From the NCBI GenBank assembly GCA_905250075.1, contig CAJNOP010000109.1, positions 363,940 to 427,939 on the forward strand: a stretch of DNA of 64,000 nucleotides, read 5' to 3'. The stretch is from Rotaria sp. Silwood1 (Eukaryota > Rotifera > Eurotatoria > Philodinida > Philodinidae). Of this stretch, positions 34,442 to 45,604 are shown piece by piece. The translations under genes were made by a program, and so were the position numbers. Each line of letters opens with the position of its first letter. The first letter of the stretch is position 1. Below the pieces are notes generated by a model. That model was given only the letters and a program-made list of their open reading frames with translations. It had not been told where the DNA came from and ran no database searches.

Positions 34442-35670
34442 AAAGTGAAAACGGCAGATTTCAACCCTTTGGAGTCCCTTGTAACCTCATGGAACCCTTC
34501 AAGTCCCATGGAATGCCGAAATATTTTCGATTTCCCTGCAAAAGCCCTTTATAAAAATTATAAACAGTTATTTCTTAATTTTTTTTGTCGATCATTATAT
34601 CAGATAGGATAGAAATAATTGAGGAGATGGATCGCAGCTATCTGGAGGATGTGGGTCACGTTGGACAGAAAAAAGGGATCAGAAGCAATTGCCAGTTGCC
34701 AAATCGCTATTGGGTCGAGACTATGTGCATTATGTAGGCTCTAATGAGCTATGAACACTCTGAAAAAGACTCGTGCTTCTTGCTTATTTCTATCAAGATA
34801 TTTGATTTTTACAGCAATTTTCAGCAGAACATCGTGGTCTTTGTCAGATTTACTTGGAAAATCAACTTTCAAATTTCGATTTGAAAGTTTGTGCAGAGAA
34901 GGGTTTCAATCAGACTAGTTTGTTCTGATGGTTTCAGATTTTTGGGTTCCTTCTCTCTTGAGATACGAGTGTAAGAAAAAGTACTTTTTTTCACATTACT
35001 TAAAGCGCAAAATGTTATGTGTTCATATTTAAAGATAGGAGCAACCAAGAAATTTCAGAATTTCAGAATAAACCAGTTTTATTGAGACCTTTCTCTGCTC
35101 AAAGCTTCAAGTCGAAATTCGAAAGTCGATTTTTCAGTGAGCTTGAGGGAGACCATGACGGTGTACTAAAAAATGTCATAAAAATAAAAAATCTCGACAA
35201 AGGTTCAATGGCGCATCTTTGAGGATCTATTGAAGATAGATGATGATACGTTCTATCAAAAGATAGATTAAAACTTCCATTTGAACTCTGACAAAATCCA
35301 GCAAATGAACTGCATTATAGATCAGTGACTATTTTTCACCATACTGATTGGAAGTTTTTGATCTTATTATAGCCTAAAGAGCTTCAAGAAGTCCGGACGG
35401 CCTGTAATATATAGCAAATACATAACACTGTACAAGTATTTGATGACTACAAAATATAAGTAGATCATCAATTAAAAATATAAATTTTACTTATATGGTC
35501 TAATTAATGATATTCACCTATTTTACGTACTTTGTGGTACCTGATATTTAATGCATACTCGCTATAGAGCGACATCCAAGATACTCTTAAATCAGGACCA
35601 TAGTAGCTTCAATGCTAGCTACGAGATGGGTTCGAATCTCGAAAATTGGTTTTGTCACCTGGCTGCCCAC

Positions 35671-35726
35671 TGTGTGGGTGTGGGTGTGGATCGTTGATTT
35701 TGCTTTCACACCCACACACCCACACC
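35671..35726. repeat. TLH 14, near-perfect
   Basis: TGTGTGGGTGTGGGTGTGG, a loop of about 16 bases, then CACACCCACACACCCACACC. Among the best-paired copies, hence probably young. Confidence 0.85.
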
Positions 35727-36121
35727 ATTACTAACTAATTTACTTATTGTTGTTTCACAGGTTTCAGCTATTGAATAATTATAGGTTTTGTTTTTATTTT
35801 TGTTTTCATTAACACTTATCTTTTTCAATTTGATTATCAATCTAAAATACAAGCTATTGCAAGTAGTCAGGTAATCCTTTTTTTAAGATCGAAATTACTA
35901 AGTACTATGCACACCGCTTGCATGAATGTTTACATCACTTTTTATAGTAGTACCGTGGTCGTTCACTGTCCATCATAGAACATGGAACAGGAGACATTCG
36001 TATGATAAAAGAGACTGAAGGATTCTCAAATAATTCTACCGTTTTTTAGATCTTGAAAATATCTTGGAGTTCCTCGGAATCATATGGAACCCAGGAATCC
36101 CGGAATCTGTTATTTCCCCTG

Positions 36122-36139
36122 TGTCCACACCCACACTCT
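36122..36139 (-). repeat. TLH C-rich half-copy
   Basis: TGTCCACACCCACACTCT with no G-rich partner nearby. Confidence 0.5.
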
Positions 36140-37044
36140 ATTAGGACTGTGCTTTCACTCAATATAGAGAAATGAGTGATACATCACGAAGATGAAGACA
36201 AACGCTTAAATACAAATAGATCTGACATTGACTGCATTATTCTATAATCGTTTTGGTTTGTACAACACTATATGTGAATAAAACAAAGATGTTGTGACGA
36301 ATTATGACGGCATAGATAGTAGGCTTTAGTACCGTCTCGTTTTTCAAGTTTGCTTCATCGTTATATATAGATAAACGCGTAAAAGATTTCAATATCTTAA
36401 CTAATATAAGGTTGATCTAGCCAAATAATATCAGATTCGAATTTGACCCATCCTTGAAATTCTAATTCTGGGGAGGCTCAGCTTAATAGTGCCCATTTCT
36501 GGTGAGGCTCAAGTCTATCAAGCCTATACCTTCCGCCGCCTATGATCACAACATATAAATAAATATATTAGAAGTTCGAATCTTCGCACTGAAATAATAT
36601 TCATTTGATAAGTCTAAACCATCGTGCAAAAAAATATCGTATTCATAATTTGGGTAAGGCTGAGCCTCCAGACACCAAATTCTGGTGAGGCTCATGCCTC
36701 ACCCAGCCTCCAGCTTCCGCCGCCTATTGTTTCATTTGGCATTTCAGACATTTATTTAGCATTTGCGATACATTTTAGATAATGTTTTGAAACCTTCTAA
36801 CGAATTCCAAGGGAGCCTGATATTTCAAGCCAAATATGGGCTTTGATTGCTATACGTTTATCTAAATCTACTGACAGTGATTAAGTTGATTTTGGTAGTT
36901 AAAGTAACGGAGCTATTATTTGGATATTTCATTCTTTTTTCTGTTTTTGCTTCTGATTGCCACATACTTGACAACCGCGGTGACAAAGTCACACATCGAC
37001 ACGTGTGAATTGCACAACACTGACTCAATAGTTCCACATCATTT

Positions 37045-37053
37045 TATATAAAG
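37045..37053 (+). promoter_or_regulatory. Candidate TATA box of the nucleotidyltransferase gene
   Basis: TATATAAAG lies 49 bases upstream of the start codon at 37102, a spacing that would give a very short 5' leader. Confidence 0.4.
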
Positions 37054-37101
37054 CAATGACTGGCTGAAAACATCGAATGCATTACAAATAAATTATATAA
37101 A

Positions 37102-38533
37102 ATGAATCGTTCTGACATTTCAATCATTTTACATGAGCTCAATTTAAATGAAAATTCTGTAGCAAATATTTATAATTATGGTTCATGGGTATATGGTACC
37201 AATACTCCTACATCTGATCGAGATCTTATGATTGTAACTCGATCAACTGATAAAGATCCATTAAAATTTGATCCTGATTTCGATTATTTTCATCAATTTG
37301 AATTACATAAATTATGGAATAAATATGATGTTTGTATTCATAGTGTTGAAAATTTTGAAATACTTTTACAAAAAAATTATTTATTAGCTATTGAATGTAT
37401 ATTTCTACCTAATGAATTTAAAATTAAAGAAGAAATTGATTTTCGACCAATTTATCTTGAAAAATATTATGATAAATTTCGATTAAAACAAGTTGCATTT
37501 TATGAAAATCTCACAGCTATGAATATGTTCAATGCAAATAATAATAGTTCATATTATCGAAAACGTAGTTCAAGATCAAGTCAATCAAACAAAGATTATT
37601 TATTTAAAAATTTATTTCATGGTTTTAGATATTTAGATTTTGCTGAACAATTAATTCAAACACGTTCAATACATGATTATAAACGTGTATCACATATATT
37701 TAGTGAAATGAAAGACATACGTGGCGATCCAACAGATAATTCAAATATAGACATGTAAGTTTTGAAAAAAAAAGATTCTAAGTCTTAGTTTTCAAATATG
37801 AATTTTTTTTAAAAGTGTTTTCAATCTTGTGGATAAGTTAAGTATTGAATACAAAGCAAAATTAGATACACTTGTACCTACAAATATTATCAAAGGTACA
37901 TTCGAAGCACATGTTACATTTGATTGTTCATATAATACTGAAGAAATTGTTGAAAAATTGGAAAAAGCATGTGAAAATACAAAATATAAAATTATATTTA
38001 TTGACTCGGCTACACAACAACTAGAAGGTGAACATATACAATTAATAACATCATCATCTTATTCTGGTGAATATCCATCAATAGTTAAACAAATTGAGAA
38101 AGAAGTACATGAACATTTTAAACAGTTTAATATTAAACGTATTAAAATAAAATCATTAGCATCAAACGAAGGTGTACCACAAACAGATATTGATAAAAGG
38201 CTATTTTGGAGTAAAAAAACATATTATTTCGAGTTTCATTATAAAATATTGGTGAAAAAAGGTCGTGGAGAAAATAAACTAAACAAACTTCGAACTATCT
38301 GTCAATCAAATCGTAAATTTTGTTTACGTGCATCATATAATGCATTTAAACAACTAGATCAAAAACATTTTCATTATACGGTTACAACACGTTTATTTGA
38401 TAGTGATCGAGAGAAAGCATTTAAAAGCAATGATGCAATTGTAGAATATTTAACAAAAAATAATTTTCCACCATTAGAAACTGTTAGTGAATTTATTGTT
38501 TATGATACGCATATAGAACTTGATATGCAATGA
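37102..38533 (+). CDS. Nucleotidyltransferase-fold protein with a conserved C-terminal domain of unknown function
   Basis: Exons are 37102-37754 and 37816-38533, with a 61-base GT-AG intron; 456 residues. Residues 27-41 carry the pol-beta-superfamily signature GSWVYGTNTPTSDRD (GS followed by DxD), with a likely third metal ligand in KYDVCIH. This places it near minimal or tRNA-type nucleotidyltransferases. The C-terminal half starts TFEAHVTFD and includes QLITSSSYSGEYPSIVKQIE, KRIKIKSLASNEGVP, YYFEFHYKI and ETVSEFIVYDTHIELDMQ. I recall the same pattern in uncharacterised proteins of microbes and large viruses, where it occurs near RNA-repair enzymes; that link is memory-based inference. A role in RNA or nucleotide modification is plausible, the substrate is unknown. 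It appears intact. Confidence 0.8.
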
Positions 38534-38870
38534 AAATAGGCCAATTAATTATGATCTTTTTCTTTTTATCACTGACAATAGGAATTTTTGTTTTTCACTA
38601 TTGGAATATTTATATATGAATTTCTTGTTGTATGTATAATATTCGTTTAATCCGATGTGATAATTCTCAATAAATCATGAATATTGAATGATAATTTATT
38701 TATGAATCTCAATACACCAAAAAAGAACTAGAAGACAGTTAGCATTCTTTAATGTTTTGGTGTAAGTACGAAAATTTCTTTTTGAATTTTTCTCTTGCTA
38801 AGGCGGCAAAGCATAATATTCAATTTATCAAAATTTCATACATACTTTGATAAAAATTAAAAGCAATAAA

Positions 38871-38935
38871 GGGTGTAGGTGTGGGTGTCGATGTAAGTAC
38901 TTTTTCACCCGCGTCCGTATCCACATTCATTCACT
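38871..38935. repeat. TLH 15
   Basis: GGGTGTAGGTGTGGGTGTCG, loop, CACCCGCGTCCGTATCCACA. Moderately diverged arms. Confidence 0.75.
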
Positions 38936-39546
38936 TTCTGTGAATGAAATGGGTAAATAAGCATTAGTTAAAAATTCTAACACATATCTTGTTTCATCAT
39001 CTCTCGACTAGAGATGAAAAACTTATCGTTAATATCTCAAAAATATCTATCTCACATTTTTCAGAATGTTAATAGGTTTCGCATTTAACTTACCAGTTTT
39101 CTTTCAGAGTACATTCTTCCTTCGTTTACAATACACATATAACGTTGCGTTGATGTTTCTTAAGATGAAAGATACCTTGTCTCTGAAAAAGAGCTGTAAT
39201 CGTTCAGTCTTACTTCTCACATGCTTGCATGTCTGGGACATTGCACTACTCTTTCGTGGCAAATACGAAATCCTCATTTGCTCATCCTTTTTTTGAAAGC
39301 TATCCTCCAAAATATTTTTTCGTAAGTTCTCGTTTTTGCAAATGATTGTTAGCATCCCAACTATCATTACCTCAGTTATATTTCTCACCTTCAAGGTACA
39401 CGTATGAGCATTTTTCTGTTCTATTTTTTAATAGATTTATCATGTCTCTAAATATATTGAACATGTCTTTCTTGTGTTAAAAATCCATGGATTTCCATTA
39501 TCACTTTAATTTTTTTTTACTGACGACTCGGCTACATAGATGATGA

Positions 39547-39610
39547 GGGTGTGGGTGTGGGTGGGTGTGGTTATGCGTGTTCGTGTCTTTGGTATTCACA
39601 CCCACACCCT
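39547..39610. repeat. TLH 16, shares its loop with TLH 18
   Basis: The G arm GGGTGTGGGTGTGGGTGGG (39547-39565) has four GGG runs. The loop 39567-39594 matches, in reverse complement and with one mismatch, 53686-53713 of TLH 18. The C arm is CACACCCACACCC. Confidence 0.88.
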
Positions 39611-41842
39611 TACTTATCTCGATCCATTAATTGTGTAAAGGCAACACCTAAGTAATAGGTCGACTCATTGATGCGTTGACTTTGTTTTGATTTGTGAATA
39701 AGGACATAAAAGTATATGTGGTTGTTGCGCTACTTATTGCTTGATTCGAAGAATATCAAACGTTCGATGGAAAATATAGTCTGTGCTTGTGTTTCAAACC
39801 CTTGAAAAATAGTTTGTGCTCGCGACTGATGAGTTTCGCCGAAAGAGAAATATAAAATGAATGACCTGCGAATGATTCTCGACTTGAAAGCGCAAATGTT
39901 CATTGGATAGATCAGGCTTCAATGTAAGTGAGTACATAGGTCAACCTTTTACCCACACATCCATCCTCAACAGAGCAAGATGATGTAGGCATCATATGTG
40001 TCTATACTAATCATTACAGGACACATAGATCCGTCCGGACCCGCAATACCATACCCACACGTCCAAATCTCATCGATACTTTGACTGAAACATATACCTA
40101 CGCTTATATTCCGCATCCAGCGCTATCTAACGTTGAGTAAGAGGCTGACGATGTATAGCGACCAATGCAAACTTTTGCTCGAAAAAAAACACGCGTTATG
40201 ATATCAACTATTTTTTTTTTATCAAACTCGTAAGTAGTTCGTGTTGGTGTGAAAAAATGCCAGAAGCAATTATAAAAACAAGAAGCATCGTTTTACAAGG
40301 TTATTTTTCTTTCGTTTCTGAAATCGTCTCGTTTGAGCAACACAAAAATTAGGTTTTTATTTAAGTGATTAGTAGTTAGGTATTGATCAAAGAATTTCAA
40401 TCAGGTAATTTTGCAAGACCAATTTTGCTTGATATCTATAAAAGAATATTGGTGAGTAGTTCCACAAGCGGGTTTTAATAGAGTCACTACTAAAGAATAT
40501 ACAATGCCAATAGACAAGGTACCAAGTATCATCAGTAGAAATAAGCAGTGGTATTTGTTCTCATTTTGTTGAGATAATTTAATCTGTGGCCAAACTGACA
40601 AACTTTAAGACGATCCTAATATTTAATATGCAAGTTATCGTCAGCATGCATATTGATCTGGAAATCGAAACCTAGATACTGAGTAGTTTATTAGCGAGTA
40701 AAACAATCATTTATTTGCTATTCCCTTATTAACGCCAGGTCATTAGCTGCCAAGGCATTGTATGCCGGGCAAGTGATACATCGTAAAAACATAATTCGTG
40801 GTTTAAATATATGCAAAGAATTACTGCCCCAACCATTACCATACGATGAGAATAGAAAATCGTGAATGGTTTTCATATAAACTGCTCATCAATGTGTAGA
40901 AACTCAGCTTTGTCCCAGTTCATTTTCAGAGCAAAACTTCATCGTGCTCCAACTTAGTTTTCTTTTGATTTTTGGTCAAAACCTTATCATATCGTATGAT
41001 CTGGTAAATACTGAGCAGTGAAGGCATTTCAAATCATGACTGATGCTACATAGACAGTTGAACTCGTGCAGCATTTGGATTGAATGAAATATAGTAGGGT
41101 ACAAAACTTAGTTACAGCTCACATCATGATCTTCGAGTAGTGTTCTGAGTAGTATCTCCACGCAATCAAAATCAAAAACGAATCAAACAAGAATCTACAT
41201 CAGAGAGAACTAAGCTCATGAATATCATTATTAAAGAATGCTATGAAGGACAACAATAATGTCAAAACCGATAAAAATTGAAAGACCAGACCATATATAT
41301 CGAAAAATTATTATAAATATAGTAATTTTTATGCTACAAAGTCATGAGACAAGTCAATTCGACTTTTTTGTGCAATTTTAGCCCTATATCGATCAAAATC
41401 CGAATAGCTTGAATGTTCGAGAGCTATCAATGAAACCGAAAAGATTTTTCGCAAAAATAAGAAGTATCTTTTGTTGTATCATTCAATATTGTTGAAAATA
41501 GATGCCGCTGAACTATCGATGTACTGAAAATAACGATCATCTAACTTATAATTCAAGAGAAATTCAACTTTGCAACTTCGAAAAACTTTTAAGCTTTAAA
41601 ATAACAAATACACATAGAGTGAGTTTCCAACATTTTTACAAGCGCTATTTTGATAGCCTTAGAAAAGTTCGGATTCATAGACTGGCAAGAATACCCATTT
41701 AAATATAAGAAATGACACTTTATTTTGAATGGGTATGATTTTTTTCTCAGTATGCATCAATATTCACATCATTCTCAGGTTTTACGAGTGACATCAACCA
41801 TCCTAGACAGTCATTACCTATAGTAGAATTTCTTTTTTAGTC

Positions 41843-44478
41843 ATGAACAAGGCTTCAGTAATACCAAACCAATTGGATATATCGAAGAAGGAATCGCTTC
41901 AAGCAGTGTTAACATTTTTGGTAGGCTATTTATATCGTATCATCAAGCAAAAAACACAGAATCATTTTTTTAAGGGAGCATATTTCCCAGAATCACTACA
42001 ATTATGGCAATTTCTAAACTATTTACAACGAGGTTTCATCACTGAAGAACATATTCGACCACACCAATTATTTGTCGATGATCCAAATCACATAAAATGT
42101 ATTGTATTTGTATATTCACCTGTAGACTTTCTATTAAATTATGTGCCACTCCATGAGGAGAAAGAAACCAGCGAAACATACGTAACATTCTTTTGCGACA
42201 ATAATCATGATCAATTACTTATCAACTTAGTCGAGCTATGTGCTCCATGGCTCAAAGTAAAAACAATCGTGTTCTGTTCAAATGCTCATCGATTTTCTGC
42301 GACAATTGAAAGACTGGTGCGTGAGAAAAAGTTTGGCGATGTTCATTTAGATTCATGTTTTCAAATGGAAATTGATCAGACAACCTTAGAAGAGAAGAAA
42401 AAGTCAATTATGCGAAATTGTCCAACAAGTACGAATTTACTGGGTTGTTCTTTGGAAAAATAGAGACTATTAAAATCTCTTCTAACTATAACGACTTCAT
42501 GTTAACGTAATATGGCTCTTTGACTACGAAAACTTATTGAAGATGACAGTTTTTCAATGAAGTTTCACGTTTCACCTAATGCCTACTAAATTAAACCCCC
42601 CGACACATTAGAAGACCCCCCCCCCTCCTCCCTTTCGATAAATGAAGCAAAAGACACACTAGAAGACCCCCTGACAAAATCGATTTTTTTAAAATTATTT
42701 CTAGAACCTAGTAGCATTTTTTAGAATTTAAGTCCATAATGATGTCTAAATTCAGTATGAACGATATTTTACTTTAGTCGTGATAACGATCTCTCAGTTC
42801 CAAGTTAGAAGAACCTTGAGAAACAGCTAATAGGAAGCAACTGTTTATAAAGTAATATGTTTCTTTTTGAAAGCATATCGTGGAGTCATTTTAGTCCTTC
42901 TTTGCAGCTTACTCTGGGAAAATTTATTAATTCCTATATGCGGAAAAACCTTTCTATGACCGTACGATCTAGTGGGCCGAGTCCACATTCGCGAGTGTAG
43001 CACATGACGGGATCTTCGTAAAATAGTAACATATTTGATAAAATTTCGTTTTGAATTAATTAAAAAGCTTGTTCGTCTATAAATTTCTTCTAAAGGTTCA
43101 GAAACGTCTTTATTCCGAAACAGATTTTTATAGTTGAAGAAAATCTAACTTCACGTATACACTTCGAAGGTTGTTCGGTGAGTACTTAGGAGTCTGAGAA
43201 CGAATTTCTTCTTTCAATACGGCCCAAGGGCATTTTTCGAAACAGACATAAAAGAAAACACAGAATGTGTATTCAACTGCTGTTTTTCTACAAACTGTTT
43301 ATTCAGAAGACAATCATATTCATCGAAGCTAACTTGTGATCAATAATTATGTTAGTGGTAGATTTCACCGGAACTAATTCTATCTGCACTAATCAAACCT
43401 CAACATAAACAGTTGTCTTAAATAAATTCGACAAAAAAGAAGGTCATTGCCTTTTGTTCAGTTATTTAGTTATTTAGAAGGTAAAATGTTGGCAGTGACA
43501 ATAGAATTCTTTAGAAAAAAGAATTCTATTGGATATTGTACCAAGATGTTAGGGAGTATCGCCTGTACTGTTCTTAGAACAATTCTTGCTAACGATGACC
43601 TTCTTCCTTATCACAGAGTACTATAGGATTCTTTCTCATTCTACGCACGAGGAATAAATAAAATAAACTCGTTTACTAACGGTGTATTGGACAAAAATTG
43701 ACTAGAACCAAAATTTGTTGGCGATACAGTCAAAAAATAGCTTTTTTTATGGGACATATTAGAAGACCTCCCTTGTAACTTATGAACAATAAGACAAAAT
43801 AGAAGACCCCGGGTCTTCTAATGTGTCGGGGGCTTTATGCGAGAAAACAATACTTTTAAGTTTCGTTGAAAATTTTTTCATTTGACATTTTCAAGACGAA
43901 AATGTAAAATGCATTTTTGTTCAACCGTGAGAATTAGATTTTTGCATGAAGTGCTTGAGTTTCGTTTCTCGTTTTGCAATGATAGCGTCATTAGAACAAG
44001 TTCTAATTCCAGATTTCATCTTTTTAGATGTTGTCATTCAACGTTTGTCCATAGCCGATGCAAAATTAGTCGACGACCTTTGGGCACATAAATCACGTTT
44101 CTCACTTGGCTGTACTTTGTATCAAATCGAACATTTACCAACGTTCGGTAAGCTTTATATAGTGACTTAGATGAAAAAACGAAACCATAATACATTGGCT
44201 GCTTTCTTTTAAAAGGTGTGTATTGGAATGGACAGTTAGTCAGCTGGACTTTGACACTATTTACTGGTTCGTTTGGAATGTCGTTTACATTACCTGAATT
44301 TCGTCGACTTGGTCTGTCAACCATGATTAATGTAGTATTGGCCTCGGAATTATTCAAGTGTCAAGAATACGTATTCTGCCATGTGATTTGTAATAATGAA
44401 GCATCGCTTAAGAGATTGCAAAACTTAGGCTATCGAAAAACATGTTCTGTAGATTGGATCACTGTGACATCAAAATAA
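41843..44478 (+). CDS. GLYAT-like GNAT N-acyltransferase, interrupted by a transposon
   Basis: The N-terminal part (41843-42463) matches the glycine N-acyltransferase N-domain pattern: GAYFPESLQLWQFLNYLQRG, a VDDPNHIKCIVFVYSP strand and CAPWLKVKTIVF. The C-terminal part (about 43970-44147 and 44216-44478, joined across a GT-AG intron of 68 bases) gives the FR47-like acetyl-CoA fold: LSIADAKLVDDLWAHKS, YQIEHLPTFGVYWNGQLVSW, FTLPEFRRLGLSTMINVV and NNEASLKRLQNLGYRKT. The halves are separated by 1.5 kb holding a TA-flanked element. Either the element sits in an intron (a possible donor GTACGA is near 42429) or the gene is split. The exact N-half junction is not resolved, so function is uncertain. 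Relatives conjugate acyl-CoA to amino acids. Confidence 0.65.
42594..43835. mobile_element. TA-flanked transposon with GACACATTAGAAGACCC ends
   Basis: The left end AACCCCCCGACACATTAGAA starts at 42594; the right end is the inverted TTCTAATGTGTCGGGGGCTT to 43835. TA occurs at 42592-42593 and 43836-43837. Further GACACACTAGAAGACCC, GACATATTAGAAGACC and AATAGAAGACCCC copies sit just inside the ends, probably transposase-binding sites. No transposase frame survives in 1242 bases. The TA target suggests a Tc1/mariner-type element. Confidence 0.8.
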
Positions 44479-44633
44479 AAATAGAGACTTTTAACGAAAG
44501 CTAAAATGAATTTCTTCTTTGACAAAACATATATAATTCGAGAGCTAACTCAAGCGAAAGAAATTTTTAATCGAATATTCTTTGTATATTTGCCATGAAC
44601 ATGAATTCATTTATAACTTTGTTTGATAACTAA

Positions 44634-44733
44634 NNNNNNNNNNNNNNNNNNNNNNNNNNNNNNNNNNNNNNNNNNNNNNNNNNNNNNNNNNNNNNNNNNN
44701 NNNNNNNNNNNNNNNNNNNNNNNNNNNNNNNNN
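44634..44733. other. Assembly gap of 100 N
   Basis: Exactly 100 consecutive N, a conventional scaffold-gap length, so the true distance between flanks is unknown and their adjacency is an assembly inference. Confidence 0.99.
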
Positions 44734-45190
44734 GCTTCAATTTGATCCTAATATGTAAGAATCTTTAACTAAGTATATCAATTTTATAATCAATCCAAAC
44801 TAAGCAGAATGTCCAATTTTTCCCAATTTTGCGAATGGTCTCAAACTATGAGATCTGAACATACAACTCTGAAAAATATTCTATAGACATAACTTTTCAT
44901 ACTCTATTCAATGATCCAATCGAAATCACTAAAAAATGTTTCGAAAAAAGAAAATCGATAGATTTCTGGAACCAATTGCCAATAAAATCGATTTTTCAGC
45001 CTCGTCTAGTGGAGTTAGCGGATGATATGAATCAAAAGCAAATGCCATTTGCGACATAACTCAACAAGGGTTACAAGACAAGCATACTTGTACTTTGTCG
45101 ATGCAAAGTGGACGGATCTGTACGGAAGTATCTCATGGAGAAAACAATCGAAAAAAACGGTTGTTTGGGTGACTGACTTTTGCGATGGGA

Positions 45191-45450
45191 AATCGGATTA
45201 CAGCAATCGATAGGGCTCGTTGAGCTCTGCTTGGAACACGAACAGCAGATTTCGAACAAGTTTCTAGGCGAATCGGGACTAAAATACTTTTCAGAGTAGT
45301 TCGCTCCAGGAAAAAAAGCGCAAAAATCGATTTTTATGGTGACAGGTCTGGGTTAAGAAAAATCTAGCTATACCAATCGGTAGAGCTCATCCAATTCTAC
45401 TTGGAACAAGAACAATACATTTGGAACAAGTTCATGGACAAATTCGGATG
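45191..45450. repeat. Two-copy diverged direct repeat
   Basis: AATCGATAGGGCTCG...GCTTGGAACACGAACA near 45204-45245 recurs as AATCGGTAGAGCTCA...ACTTGGAACAAGAACA near 45373-45415. Both copies continue with GAACAAGTT and end in an AATCGGG/ATTCGG block. The period is about 168 bases. Confidence 0.6.
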
Positions 45451-45574
45451 GAAACAGTCGAATCTGAAGATAACCAGTGGTTACTGAAACTTATTTTTTC
45501 GGAATTTAATGGAACTTTTTAGTAAGTCTGTGCCTGTTTTGGTATAAATTCTACACTGTTTCACAATACATATA

Positions 45575-45604
45575 AGGTGTAGGTGAGGGTAAGGGTGTGG
45601 ATGT
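45575..45604 (+). repeat. TLH G-rich half-copy
   Basis: AGGTGTAGGTGAGGGTAAGG then GTGTGGATG, without a nearby C-rich arm. Confidence 0.5.

Larger units (their letters stand above)
34267..36726. mobile_element. Region bounded by GGCGGCGGAA transposon-like ends
   Basis: The left end at 34267 reads CAGGGGCGGCGGAACGTTTC. Inverted partners TTCCGCCGCC occur at 36531-36540 and 36714-36723, each preceded by TTCTGGTGAGGCTCA. A further end of the same family lies at 53929-53964. CAGGGGCGG starts are typical of some hAT elements. I could not find a convincing target duplication, so this may be a composite of solo ends. The interior has no transposase frame but holds two full TLHs and one half-copy. Confidence 0.45.
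38534..41842. other. Intergenic, two full TLHs and C-rich traces
   Basis: Contains TLH 15 (38871-38935), TLH 16 (39547-39610) and C-rich fragments near 39950-39968 and 40039-40064. A minus-strand frame near 40601-40401 encodes a hydrophobic segment (CLFLLMILGTLSIGIVYSLV), possibly one exon of a membrane protein, but no flanking exons could be assigned. Confidence 0.45.

Noticed and set aside
35560..35665. Possible tRNA gene
   Set aside because: A B-box-like motif is present but no acceptor stem, D-arm or anticodon arm can be folded; kept only as a possible SINE trace.
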